Shown piece by piece: positions 1-8,476 of a stretch of DNA of 64,000 bases. The notes beneath the pieces were generated by a model that was not told where the DNA came from, made no database searches, and saw only the letters and a program-made list of their open reading frames with translations. The stretch is from positions 1-64,000 of the forward strand of contig SBGP01000043.1 of the NCBI GenBank assembly GCA_006226595.1, read 5' to 3'. Each line of letters starts with the position of its first letter. Position 1 is the stretch's first letter. The position numbers were made by a program, and so were the translations under genes. Source of the DNA: Deltaproteobacteria bacterium (GTDB lineage Bacteria > Myxococcota_A > UBA796 > GCA-2862545).

Positions 1-195
1 GGTCGCGGCCAGCGCCCACGGCGCCCAGGCGCGGCGGGCATGAAGCCGGGCGGCGACGGCGCGCGCGGCGGCCTCCACCTCGGAATCGGGAACATCGACG
101 GACAGTGTCTGGACCATGCGATCCACCTCCTCTGCAAGCGGGCCCGCGGTGGACCCGAGGAGCACGTCCATCAGCTCATCGTCGTGGTCCTTCAT
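1..195 (-). CDS. Probable anti-sigma-type regulator (partial, runs off the left edge)
   Basis: The frame is open from an ATG at 195 to the window edge, giving 65 N-terminal residues. They form an acidic, helical segment (MKDHDDELMDVLLG) and end in an Ala/Trp-rich stretch (RRAWAPWALAAT) that looks like the start of a membrane helix. The start lies inside the last codons of the sigma factor gene, a 20-nt overlap that suggests translational coupling. A short cytoplasmic region followed by a membrane helix, right behind an ECF sigma gene, is the usual layout of an anti-sigma factor. That role is inferred from context: no zinc-binding HxxxCxxC motif is visible. Confidence 0.55.
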   Translation of the reverse strand, partial: MKDHDDELMDVLLGSTAGPLAEEVDRMVQTLSVDVPDSEVEAAARAVAARLHARRAWAPWALAAT

Positions 196-706
196 GGTCG
201 TCCACCGTGTAGAAGTCGCGGGGCGCGAGGCCCCATTCGGAGGTGAGTGCGTGCACCTTGGCCTTGAGCCGGCGCTTCGCGTTGTCGTACTCGCGGACCG
301 TCAGCCCGGCGGCGCGTGCAGCGGCCTCGGCGTCGTAGTGACCGCGGGGGAGGTGTCGCTGCAGGGCCCAGGCGGTGAACACCGCGCGCTCCTCGACGTC
401 GAGGGCCTCGAGCAGCCGTCTCTGGTTCGCCTCGGCCCTCGCTTTGTGGGCGGCGGTCGAGAGCGGCGCGACCACCATGCTCGGCAAGGGCTCGCGCCGG
501 CGGGCTCGTCGCCACCAGCTCACCGCGTCGCGAAGCACGATGCGCTGGAGCAGCGCCGCGAACCGGCCACGCGAGGGCTCGTAGGACTGGCTCGCCTTCT
601 CCCATGCGTCGACGACGAGGTCCTCGGCATCCGCGCGGGGAACGCCGCGGCGCATGGCGCTGTGCACCAGCTGGCGCAGCTCGTCGTGGGTGGGCTTGGT
701 CGTCAT
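176..706 (-). CDS. ECF-type RNA polymerase sigma factor
   Basis: This 176-residue protein has the two helical domains of an ECF sigma factor. Region 2 (about residues 8-70) contains the aromatic/basic DNA-melting stretch SWWRRARRRE. Region 4 (about 95-160) has a helix-turn-helix with DAEAAARAAGLTVREYDNAKRRLKAK. It would recruit RNA polymerase to stress-type promoters. The gene is translated from ATG at 706, 75 nt downstream of the Rieske gene on the same strand. Its end overlaps the next gene, a likely anti-sigma partner. The linker between regions 2 and 4 is short. The exact ECF subgroup cannot be told by eye. Confidence 0.85.
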   Translation of the reverse strand: MTTKPTHDELRQLVHSAMRRGVPRADAEDLVVDAWEKASQSYEPSRGRFAALLQRIVLRDAVSWWRRARRREPLPSMVVAPLSTAAHKARAEANQRRLLEALDVEERAVFTAWALQRHLPRGHYDAEAAARAAGLTVREYDNAKRRLKAKVHALTSEWGLAPRDFYTVDDHEGPRR

Positions 707-781
707 CGTCCCGTCTACGCGACCGACCCCGCTATTTGCGATCGGGTCCGCACTTTTCTCGTCGATGCCGATGAAAGGCGG

Positions 782-1849
782 CTACGCGTCGTGCTGGTGC
801 GTGGTCGACCACCGCGACACGGGCAGGCGGTTGGTCCACGAGATGTACTTGGCCACGGCCTTGTCGATCGGGAGCAGCGCGCCGTTCTGGAAGCGGATGT
901 TGCTGTAGATCGCGCCGTCCTCGTCCTTGAGGAAGTAGTACCCGCGCTTCTGGCCGAAGAGCTGGAAGCGCGACACGAGCTGCTCGCGCAGGCGGGTGCC
1001 CTTCGGGGCGACGTAGATCGGCTGGACCCGCGTCTGGCCCTCGGCGAGCGGCGTGAACGCGAAGATCATGCGGAATGCGGGCACCGGGGGCCCGTTCGGA
1101 CCGATGCGCGCCTCGAGCCCGGTGGTGAGCAGGCCGACCGTGCCGTCGACGTAGCGCATGCGGTACGCGTAGTGCGCGCCGAACAGGCGGCGAAGCATGC
1201 GCTCGCGACGGGTCTCGTCGCTCCACTGGCCGCGCATCAGGTAGTCGACGATGCGTCCGTCCGAGCTCTCGTCGATGTCGAGCTGCATGTCGACCGCGAG
1301 GTTGTGGACCGTGCGCAGGTGCTGGGCGTCGATGCCGTTGATCATGCACACGTGGTGGTGGCACGGGTAGTACGTCGGTCGGCCTGCCTCGAACACGACC
1401 TCCTGGCCGGCGAGCTCGGGATACTCGGGCACGCCCTCCGGCGCCTCGACCTCGGGCCACACCCAGATGAAGCCGTACTTCTCGTCGGTGGCGTAGCCGT
1501 GGGTCCGCGCCGCCTCCGGGCGGTGGTCGGTGCACGGGATGTCGACGCAGGCGCCGCGCCCATCGAACCGCCACTGGTGGAAGAAGCACTGGATGCTGTT
1601 GCCGACGACCTTGCCGATGCCGAGGTCGGTCCCCATGTGCGGGCAGAAGGCGTCGACCGCGCGGACCCGGCCGTCCTCGCCGCGAAACAGGGTCAGCCGC
1701 TGGCCACAGAGGTCCACGCTCTTCGCGGCCATCGGGCCAACATCCGTGGACGGGCACACGAGGTACCAGCCCTTCGCGACCACGTCCCAGTTGTTGAACA
1801 CGCGGTGGGACTTGAAGGGCTGCGTGCCGCTGTTCTTGAGGCGATTCAT
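782..1849 (-). CDS. Rieske [2Fe-2S] non-haem iron oxygenase
   Basis: The 355-residue protein has a Rieske cluster motif with C69-x-H71 (CPHMG) and C88-x2-H91 (CFFHQW). A C-terminal catalytic domain follows, with D174-x2-H177-x4-H182, the usual mononuclear-iron facial triad pattern. Such enzymes take electrons from a reductase and hydroxylate or demethylate hydrophobic rings such as sterols. The phrase NNWDVVAKGWYLVCPS near the N-terminus is typical of the single-component steroid/cholesterol group, so a sterol-like substrate is possible but unproven. No ferredoxin or reductase gene lies beside it. I chose ATG at 1849, behind GGGGTC; an ATG at 1876 in the same frame would add nine residues. 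Confidence 0.85.
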   Translation of the reverse strand: MNRLKNSGTQPFKSHRVFNNWDVVAKGWYLVCPSTDVGPMAAKSVDLCGQRLTLFRGEDGRVRAVDAFCPHMGTDLGIGKVVGNSIQCFFHQWRFDGRGACVDIPCTDHRPEAARTHGYATDEKYGFIWVWPEVEAPEGVPEYPELAGQEVVFEAGRPTYYPCHHHVCMINGIDAQHLRTVHNLAVDMQLDIDESSDGRIVDYLMRGQWSDETRRERMLRRLFGAHYAYRMRYVDGTVGLLTTGLEARIGPNGPPVPAFRMIFAFTPLAEGQTRVQPIYVAPKGTRLREQLVSRFQLFGQKRGYYFLKDEDGAIYSNIRFQNGALLPIDKAVAKYISWTNRLPVSRWSTTHQHDA

Positions 1850-2037
1850 GCGAGACCCCAGCCTGCGCGCCTTCATAGCGCTGTGAGGCGCCTCGCGACA
1901 AACGGCGGCGGGAGGCACCGCTTGCTCGGCTCACTCTGGTGGGCGCCTCGGTCGTCGCGATCGCGGCCAATGCCACAGCGGCAAGAGGGCCGCGCGCCCG
2001 GGTGTCGGACGGCGGCCCTCGCGTCGGTCGCGACGGA

Positions 2038-4446
2038 CTAGCGGCGGCGGCGGAGCACCGTCAGCGCCGGCAGGAGCATCCACAGGGCGGCCCCGGTCGG
2101 CACGACGCTGCAGTTGCAGCCGCCACCGGGCTGGACCTCGTCCCCCGGCGCGGTGTCGAGGCCCGTGTCGAAAGTGTCCGTGTCACTGTCGGCATCGGTG
2201 TCTGCGTCGCTGTCGGCGTCCGCGTCGCTGTCGGCGTCGGCGTCGGTATCGCTGTCGGCATCCGCATCGGTGTCGGTGTCGGCCTCACCGGTCCACGTGT
2301 CCATCGCGACGTTGTCGATGTACACGTTGTTGCCGTAGTCGTTGGTGAGCTTGAGGGCGATGGTGGTCGACGGCTCGCCCGCGTAGTCGGTGAGGTCGAC
2401 GCCCATGCGGCCCCAGTCCGAGCTCCGGCGCGGCGCGGTCCAGTTGTTGCCCGAGGTGGTGGCGAGGTTGGTGCCGCTGCGCGACCACACGGAGGTCCAG
2501 GTCTCGCGGCAGTCGGTGGACACGAGCACCTCGAGCTCCTCGGCGCGGTTCTCGTACACCGCGTAGGACACGTCGAAGGTGAGCTGCGCGCCGTCCACGT
2601 CGGACAGGTCGAACTCGGGACCGACGAGCAGGTCCGTGTCGCCGAGAAGCTCGTTGTCGTAGCCCGGGTACATGTAGAACGCGTCGCTGCTGCCGGCCGA
2701 GCCGGTGCCGGTGGCCGGCGTCCACGTGAGGCCGCGGCTGTCGTGCACGACCGCCCAGCCCGGAGTGAGGCCGCCGTCGGTGAACGTCTCGAGGTACGGC
2801 GGGACGATCGCCTGACCGGGGACCGGCGTCTCGTCCACATCGTTGCCCGGCCGCTCGTCGGTGCCGCCATTCGGGTTCACCAGCCGCACCTCGAGCAGGT
2901 CCGGCGAGGCGGGGGCGGTCATCTCCGACAGCGTGACCGTGGTCGACGCCTGGGTCGCCAGGGTGCCGGTCCACGTCATCGCGCTCTGCCAGCTGCCCGT
3001 GCCGATGCGGTACTCGACGTCGACGGAGGTCAGCGGTGCCGTGCCCTGGTTGCTCAGCCGGAAGCTCGGCGTGAACGCCCCGCACACGCCATCCGGTGTG
3101 GTGGCGACGAGCGCGGCGATCGAGGCGTCGAGGTCCACGGTCTCGCCGCGGGTGCCGTCGAGCGTGGTCGCACCGCTACCCGTCGGATCGAGCCAGGGCT
3201 CGAGGCGGGCCGTGTCGGAGTCCGAAGAGGTTCCCCAGCTGCGCTCGAACGCACCGTAGTCGTCGGTTCCACCGCGGCAGGTGGCGTCGCCGCCGTACAG
3301 CTGGCCGATGATGCGGTGCGTGTCACCGTCGAACAGGGGCGAGCCGCTCGAGCCGGGCTCGGTCGTTGCCAACTCCCAGTCGACCTCCCACACCTGCGCG
3401 CCCGACCACGAGGTCCGCACCGGCGGGTCGTTGTCCTGCGAGTACTTCATGACGTCGCCATCGGGGTGGTGGATGCCCGCGGTCCAGGCCGGTGCGGTGC
3501 CCGTCGCGTCCCATCCGGCCCAGAACAGGTTCCAGTCGGCGGGGATGGCCTCGGAGAGCTCGACCAGCGCGAAGTCACTGTTGCGGCTGTTCGCGACCGC
3601 GGTCATGCCGGTGATGCTGTAGGTCATCGCCGGGGCGCGGCCGTCGCCGGCGCAGGTCTCGTCCTTCCACTTGAACACGGTCACGACCTGGTCGAGGCCG
3701 CTCGCGCCCCGCACGAGCCCGCAGTGGTTGGCGGTGAGCACGTACGGGCGCTGGTCCTGGGCGGTGTTGTTCACGAGGGCGCCGGTGCACATCGCGTACC
3801 CGCCCTCGATGAACATCGCGACCGCGTCCTTCTCGTTGTCCCAGCCATCGGCCTCGGGACAGGCGACGTTCACCTCGCAGGAGCCGCTCGTGCCGTACTC
3901 CTTGAACCGGTCGCGCAGGTCCACGTTGCCGACGTACACGGTGCCGATGTGCAGATCGCCCATGTCCTCCCTGTCGTCGACCTGGAGCTCCACGACGAGG
4001 TGGTCGGTGAACACGGGGGCGACGGCGAGCCGACCGGGGTTGCCGGTGAACGCGCCGAGTCCGCTCTGATCCGGGGCGTGCAGCCACACCTTGCCGCCGG
4101 CGGGCAGCGCGAAGCGGTCGAAGTCCACGTGCATGCTGGTCGCGCCGTCGGCGACGAGCTCCAGGCGCCACAGCCAGGTGCCGTCGGCGAGCTGGTCCCA
4201 CTGGCCGTGGGTCGCGGGGGAGAGGTCTGCGTCGATGGCGTCCGCAAAGCGATAGGCGGAGGCCGGCATCGCCGCCGGCTTGATGCCGCGCGGGCGGCCG
4301 AGGCTGGCGACCGCGAGCTGCGGGGCCGAGGGGAGAGCCTCGGAGAGGGTGACCGGCTCGGTGCCGTCCGGAATGGCTGCGGAGGCGAGGGGAGCGAGGA
4401 AGAGTCCGAGCAGGAGCCCGGTGAGACGAAGGGGACGTCGATGCAT
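2038..4446 (-). CDS. Secreted lysyl-endopeptidase-like serine protease with Asp-rich linker and C-terminal anchor
   Basis: The 802-residue product starts with a signal peptide (RRPLRLTGLLLGLFLAPLASA). A propeptide of about 180 residues follows, then a chymotrypsin-fold protease domain with H241 (TANHC), D291 (NSDFALVEL) and catalytic S367 (EPGSSGSP). Many cysteines and the order SGSCEVNVACP then TANHC fit the Achromobacter lysyl endopeptidase group. Residues about 430-700 are beta-rich, adhesin- or CARDB-like modules. A repetitive linker of Asp with Thr, Ala and Ser follows, and the protein ends in CNCS, a hydrophobic helix and RRRR, which is MYXO-CTERM style. It is likely displayed on the surface and then shed. 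ATG at 4446 is preceded by GAGG; an ATG at 4470 is a weaker option. Confidence 0.85.
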   Translation of the reverse strand: MHRRPLRLTGLLLGLFLAPLASAAIPDGTEPVTLSEALPSAPQLAVASLGRPRGIKPAAMPASAYRFADAIDADLSPATHGQWDQLADGTWLWRLELVADGATSMHVDFDRFALPAGGKVWLHAPDQSGLGAFTGNPGRLAVAPVFTDHLVVELQVDDREDMGDLHIGTVYVGNVDLRDRFKEYGTSGSCEVNVACPEADGWDNEKDAVAMFIEGGYAMCTGALVNNTAQDQRPYVLTANHCGLVRGASGLDQVVTVFKWKDETCAGDGRAPAMTYSITGMTAVANSRNSDFALVELSEAIPADWNLFWAGWDATGTAPAWTAGIHHPDGDVMKYSQDNDPPVRTSWSGAQVWEVDWELATTEPGSSGSPLFDGDTHRIIGQLYGGDATCRGGTDDYGAFERSWGTSSDSDTARLEPWLDPTGSGATTLDGTRGETVDLDASIAALVATTPDGVCGAFTPSFRLSNQGTAPLTSVDVEYRIGTGSWQSAMTWTGTLATQASTTVTLSEMTAPASPDLLEVRLVNPNGGTDERPGNDVDETPVPGQAIVPPYLETFTDGGLTPGWAVVHDSRGLTWTPATGTGSAGSSDAFYMYPGYDNELLGDTDLLVGPEFDLSDVDGAQLTFDVSYAVYENRAEELEVLVSTDCRETWTSVWSRSGTNLATTSGNNWTAPRRSSDWGRMGVDLTDYAGEPSTTIALKLTNDYGNNVYIDNVAMDTWTGEADTDTDADADSDTDADADSDADADSDADTDADSDTDTFDTGLDTAPGDEVQPGGGCNCSVVPTGAALWMLLPALTVLRRRR

Positions 4447-4636
4447 GGTGGCCTCGTGTGGGGCCGGCATCTATGCCTGGGATTTTCCCCTCCGCTGGCG
4501 CCTCACAAGCCGCTTGCAAGCGGTCGCGTTTGCTGACGTGCGTGTGTGAATGTGGTCGAGGCGAGAAGTGCGCTGCAATCAGCATCCTTGGGTGTGAATG
4601 CGCCTGTGGCGAGACTTCGCAAGGAAATTGTCTGCG

Positions 4637-5038
4637 CTATCCGCCCAGGATGGGCTCGATGTGGCCGTCGATCACGAGCACGCAGCCCTCAGCGAACAGC
4701 GTCACCCGCGCGGGGTAGGGCGTGTCGTCCGTGTGTTCGAGGTCGACCTCGGCGTCGATGCGGTCGAAGCCGAGCTCATCGGCGAGGTCGAAGGCGGTGC
4801 CGACGAAGTGCAGGGGAGAAGCACTCGTCGACGACAGCCACCCGTCGAGGCCGTGCATGCGGAGCACCCACGAGCGACTCGCCGTCGGCTCCAGGGTCAC
4901 CGCAGCGCGCCACGCGCTCGGCAGGTCCGCGCGGGCCGGACAGCTGTCGAGCTCGCCGATGAACACGCCGTTGGCGGTGCCGTTGTCGTGCGGGGCGCAC
5001 GACGCGAGCAGGCAGACGAGCACGAGTCCTCTACGCAC
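4637..5038 (-). CDS. Small lipoprotein, fourth of a tandem set
   Basis: I start this 133-residue protein at GTG 5038, whose eight bases to 5031 overlap the stop of the previous gene (GTGCGTAG). This gives a clean lipoprotein signal, VRRGLVLVCLLASC, with the lipobox LASC. The mature part has one Cys near the start (DSCPAR) and one near the end (EGCVLVIDG), the same spacing pattern as the three genes upstream. No known domain is recognised. The role is unknown; it is presumably anchored to the outer or inner membrane and folded with one disulfide. Confidence 0.7.
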   Translation of the reverse strand: MRRGLVLVCLLASCAPHDNGTANGVFIGELDSCPARADLPSAWRAAVTLEPTASRSWVLRMHGLDGWLSSTSASPLHFVGTAFDLADELGFDRIDAEVDLEHTDDTPYPARVTLFAEGCVLVIDGHIEPILGG

Positions 5039-5447
5039 CGGGCACCTCGTCGAGCCGGCGGAACACGAGCTCCGCCTCGCGCTGGCACTCGTCCGTCGCC
5101 GTGCGCACCGTCGAGAACAGGGGGGTGGTGAAGCTGTCGCCGGGGTCGAGCGGCAGGTCGAGCTCGTGGACCCAGGCGCGCCGCTCACTGCCGTCGGTGA
5201 GGTCCTCGGCGCTCACTCGCACCGGGTCGCCGTCGCGCTCGCCAAACAGCGCCACCGGCAGGAACTCCGGGTCGAAGGCGACGACCACCGCCTCGTCCGC
5301 GTAGATCTCGGCGCTGCTCGGGGCGATCAGCTCGGTCCCGCACGGAGATGGCGTGAACAGCGCGATGTCCACGAACCAGCTGCCCGCGACGGGTGCTGAG
5401 TCGGCGCATCCGGCGAGCAGGACCGCGAAGATCAGCGACCGAGCCAC
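5031..5447 (-). CDS. Small lipoprotein, third of a tandem set
   Basis: The product has 138 residues if read from GTG at 5447, where the signal VARSLIFAVLLAGC with lipobox LAGC begins. The start overlaps the stop of the preceding gene by 16 nt. The mature region begins AGSWFVDIALF, has an early Cys (SPCGTEL) and a late Cys (DECQREAELVF), and is otherwise beta-rich and acidic. It shares the GSW/GAW/GTW opening and the two-cysteine layout with its neighbours. No family is recognised. Confidence 0.7.
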   Translation of the reverse strand: MARSLIFAVLLAGCADSAPVAGSWFVDIALFTPSPCGTELIAPSSAEIYADEAVVVAFDPEFLPVALFGERDGDPVRVSAEDLTDGSERRAWVHELDLPLDPGDSFTTPLFSTVRTATDECQREAELVFRRLDEVPGA

Positions 5448-5872
5448 TGGACCTCCAGGTCGGTGAACCACTCGCACCGGTACACCAGGGCCTCGGCGAT
5501 GATGCCGTACTCCAGCAGATACGACTGCTGCCCACGCCCGTCGTGGCGCAGCTCGACCATGGTGTGGAAGTGGCGGTGGAAGCCGTAGACCTCGTAGTCC
5601 GTGGTCTCTTCCCACCACTCGGCCTGCAGGACGAGTGCCTCGTCGTTCGCCTCGCCCTCGATCAGCGCCTGTCCGTCCTGCATGAGGAAGTAGCGCTCCT
5701 CGTCGCGGGCCACGGTGAGCACCTCGCTGATCAGCCCGGGGTCGGGGGTGCAGGTCTGGATGCCTGCCGACGGCTCGACGTACGTGACCGGCTCCGGGCT
5801 GTGGATGTGCCAGGCGCCGACCCACGGGTCCGCACAGGCGGCGAGCGCGAGCAGGGGCCACACGCGAGTCAC
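5432..5872 (-). CDS. Small lipoprotein, second of a tandem set
   Basis: The gene reads from GTG 5872, which overlaps the upstream stop in a GTGA junction. It encodes 146 residues with a lipoprotein signal (VTRVWPLLALAAC). The mature part starts GAWHIHSP, has Cys in IQTCTPDPG and again in YRCEWFTDLEVQW near the end, with many Glu, Tyr and Trp residues between. It is probably a paralogue of the flanking lipoproteins, although pairwise identity is low. Its function is unknown. Confidence 0.72.
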   Translation of the reverse strand: MTRVWPLLALAACADPWVGAWHIHSPEPVTYVEPSAGIQTCTPDPGLISEVLTVARDEERYFLMQDGQALIEGEANDEALVLQAEWWEETTDYEVYGFHRHFHTMVELRHDGRGQQSYLLEYGIIAEALVYRCEWFTDLEVQWLGR

Positions 5873-6291
5873 AGACGACCCGCTTCGAGGTCGAAGGTCA
5901 GCGCACACCGCGCGCTGGTGAACGTCCACGTGCCGGCATGGGGCTCGGCTCCCGCGAGATCGATGTCCATTTCCTGGAGCACGCCCGCGGGCTCGCCGCC
6001 GTCCGTGTGGCGGCGGTCACGGACCAGGCGCAGGTGGTCGTCCTCGTGGGTGACCTCGAAGGTCTCGTTGGCCAGCAGGGCGGAGAGACCCGAAGCGGTG
6101 TGGACGACGCGAATGCCCGAGTGGGACGCGCCTCCGCTGCGCAGCACGTAGGCCTCGCCGTTGGCGACGCACTCCTCGGCGAGGGACGGGCTGTCGCCGT
6201 CGTATGGAAAGCGCACCCACCACGTGCCGAGCACGGCGTCGTGAGGGCCGCAGCTGGCGAGGAGGAGCAGGAGCGCGGAGATGCGACGCAT
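5869..6291 (-). CDS. Small lipoprotein, first of a tandem set
   Basis: This 140-residue protein starts at ATG 6291 with MRRISALLLLLASC, a textbook lipoprotein signal with lipobox LASC. The mature chain begins VLGTWWVRFPYDG and has Cys residues in AEECVANGE and SARCALTFDLE. It is the first gene of a four-gene leftward run in which every junction overlaps. It lies back to back with the CRTAC-like gene, 99 nt apart, so a shared divergent promoter is likely. No known domain is recognised. Confidence 0.75.
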   Translation of the reverse strand: MRRISALLLLLASCGPHDAVLGTWWVRFPYDGDSPSLAEECVANGEAYVLRSGGASHSGIRVVHTASGLSALLANETFEVTHEDDHLRLVRDRRHTDGGEPAGVLQEMDIDLAGAEPHAGTWTFTSARCALTFDLEAGRL

Positions 6292-6390
6292 AGGGCTCCA
6301 TACGCCAGCGGGTGGGCGCCAGCCACCGGTTCGCTCGGAGGTGTACAGGGCAGACCCTCGCTGATAGCCTGGGCAAAGCGGAGGTTTCGC

Positions 6391-8304
6391 GTGCGTAGCC
6401 GGTTCGGTCTCGCTCTGGTGCTGCTCGCGGGCTGCCCGAGAGCCGAGGACACAGGCGAGTGGCTGTCGGAAGAGGTGCCGTACCCACCGGGTGCGCCGAT
6501 GGTGCCGTGGTTCGAAGAGGTCACCGCGAACACCGGCGTGGACGCGACCCACGAGCTCGCCTCCGACGACCCGGTGGCCCGCCTCTCCGGCGCCGGCGTG
6601 GCAGCGGGAGATGTCGATGGTGACGGTCTCGTCGACCTGGTGGTTGGCCGCGGTACCGCGGCGCCGGCGCTGTTCCTGGGACAGGGCGGGCTGCGCTTCG
6701 CGGCGAGCCCCGGGGCGTTTTCGGGTGCGGCGGGCGGGGCGGTGGCGTTGGTCGACCTGGACGCGGACGGGGCGCTCGATCTACTGCTCGGGAGGGACGA
6801 CCCGTCGGTGGCGCCGGGCGATGCCACCCTGGCCGCGTTCCTCGGCGACGGAGAGGGCGGCTTCCGAGAGGCGACGAGCGAGCTGGGGCTGACGAGCACG
6901 GATCTGGTGCGCGCCATCGCCGTGCGCGACGTCGACGGGGACGGCCTGCTCGACGTGTACCTGGGCCACGCGAGCGGCGCGCCGACCGAGCTCGACGGCC
7001 GGGCCGACGCGCTGTTCCTCGCCCGCGGTGACGGTCGCTGGGCGCGTGCGGAGGTCCCGGGCCTCGACATGCAGGGCGTGACCTGGGCGGTGAGCCTGTT
7101 CGACGCCAACGGCGACGGCCTGCCCGAGGTGTTCACCGCGAACGACAGCTTCATCGAGGACTACGGCACCCGTCCCATCGAGCCGGCCAGCAAGGCGTGG
7201 GGGCTGGCGGCGGATCAGCTGCTGGTCTCCGGGACGCCGGATGCCACGGGCTGGCCCACGTTCACCCCGGTGGACGACGACGCGATCGCCGAGCTCCGCG
7301 CGACCATGGGGGCGCTGTCCGCGGACTTCGACCGGGACGGGCAGCCGGACCTGTACCTGAGCGACTTCGGGCGCAACGAGCTCCTGCTTCGCGGCGAGGA
7401 TGGCGTGTATGCCGATGCCACCGAGGCCTGGGGCGTCGAGGCCGCATGGCGCGACGATCCAGGCTGCCTTCCGGGCGGTGGCAACCTCAACTGCCTGCTC
7501 GTGAGCTGGGCGGCCGCCTACGAGGACCTCGATCTCGACGGGCACCGCGATCTGCTGGTCGTACACGGGCACATCCAGACGCCGGAGGGGCGCCAGCCGG
7601 TCGCCACCTGGCAGGGAGGAGAGGCGGGGCTCGTGCCGGTGCAGACCGCACTCCCATGGATGGACGCCCGATCGCTGGTCGTCGAGGATCTGGATGGCGA
7701 CGGCGATCTGGACCTGGTGGTCACGACCTGGCGGGGGCCGGTGCGCGTGTTCGCGAACCGCACGCGTGAGGCGAGCGACGCGGGCTTCGCGGTGCTCCGC
7801 CTCGTGGGCACGAGCAGCGCCCCCGACGGGAGCGGCGCGGTGGTTCGGCTGGGGGACGAGACCTACGAGCTCGGCACGGGGGGCCTGCCGTTCTCCTCGC
7901 CCCCGGTGCGGCTGCACGTCGGCCTCGGCGGCAACACCGAGGCAGAGCTCGACGTGCGCTGGCCGTCGGGCGTCGAGCAGCGCCATCGCCTCGCCGTCGA
8001 CGAGATCCGCACGGTGGAGGAGCCGCTGACGCTGGCGGTGAGCCATCGGATCGCTGCGGCGGACGGGGCCACCGAGGTCACGCTGACCGTGACCCCACGG
8101 GGAGACGACGGCGCGCCCCTCGGAGCGGGGCAGGCCGTGGCGGTCTCGGTGAGCGCGGGCAGCCCGGTCGGAGGGGTCCGTGACCTCGGGGACGGGCGCT
8201 ACCAGCAGGTGATCCGCGCGCCCGATGCGCCAGCGGTGGCCGTGTGGACGGCGCGCGTGGACGACGTGGAGCAGCCGCTGCGGCTTCGCACGCGCTTCGA
8301 GTAG
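6391..8304 (+). CDS. CRTAC-like lipoprotein with FG-GAP/VCBS repeats and ASPIC/UnbV domain
   Basis: The gene starts at GTG 6391 behind GGAGG and encodes 637 residues with a lipoprotein signal (VRSRFGLALVLLAGC). Several beta-propeller FG-GAP repeats follow, each with a calcium-binding DxDxDG loop, for example DVDGDGLVDL, DLDADGALDL, DVDGDGLLDVY and DLDGDGDLDLV. Near the C-terminus, GSGAVVRLGDE to LDVRWPSGVEQ matches the ASPIC/UnbV module of CRTAC1-like proteins. It is probably an exported calcium-dependent adhesion or carbohydrate-binding surface protein. The last 90 residues look like an additional Ig-type beta domain. No enzymatic residues are recognised. Confidence 0.85.
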   Translation: MRSRFGLALVLLAGCPRAEDTGEWLSEEVPYPPGAPMVPWFEEVTANTGVDATHELASDDPVARLSGAGVAAGDVDGDGLVDLVVGRGTAAPALFLGQGGLRFAASPGAFSGAAGGAVALVDLDADGALDLLLGRDDPSVAPGDATLAAFLGDGEGGFREATSELGLTSTDLVRAIAVRDVDGDGLLDVYLGHASGAPTELDGRADALFLARGDGRWARAEVPGLDMQGVTWAVSLFDANGDGLPEVFTANDSFIEDYGTRPIEPASKAWGLAADQLLVSGTPDATGWPTFTPVDDDAIAELRATMGALSADFDRDGQPDLYLSDFGRNELLLRGEDGVYADATEAWGVEAAWRDDPGCLPGGGNLNCLLVSWAAAYEDLDLDGHRDLLVVHGHIQTPEGRQPVATWQGGEAGLVPVQTALPWMDARSLVVEDLDGDGDLDLVVTTWRGPVRVFANRTREASDAGFAVLRLVGTSSAPDGSGAVVRLGDETYELGTGGLPFSSPPVRLHVGLGGNTEAELDVRWPSGVEQRHRLAVDEIRTVEEPLTLAVSHRIAAADGATEVTLTVTPRGDDGAPLGAGQAVAVSVSAGSPVGGVRDLGDGRYQQVIRAPDAPAVAVWTARVDDVEQPLRLRTRFE

Positions 8305-8383
8305 CACCGAGTTTTCCATAGGCGGTGGTCGTGGACTTGGGGTTCCGAGATCTGGGTTGAACCGATGCTTTGGGAGTAGATGA

Positions 8384-8395
8384 TTGACGCGTCAA
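8384..8395. promoter_or_regulatory. Perfect 12-bp palindrome in an AT-rich promoter zone
   Basis: TTGACGCGTCAA is a perfect inverted repeat 82 nt upstream of the kinase-ATPase gene. It sits at the edge of the most AT-rich stretch of the neighbourhood (8375-8425). The left half could serve as a -35 box, with TAAACT 15 nt downstream as a weak -10. A symmetric site overlapping a -35 box suggests a repressor or activator operator. This is sequence inference only. Confidence 0.35.
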
Positions 8396-8476
8396 TACTA
8401 TTTCTAAACTTATTCCTCAGGGTTATCCCCACCCGCGGACAGCTCATCCGGTCGGCGCGCGGTAGGCTGAGGGCCC

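Noticed and set aside
116-4536. Very long plus-strand reading frames opposite the Rieske and protease genes
   Set aside because: They are complements of real genes in a GC-rich genome with strong third-position bias. Their peptides are Arg/Val/Gly-rich with no domains or signal, whereas the minus-strand frames have clear motifs.
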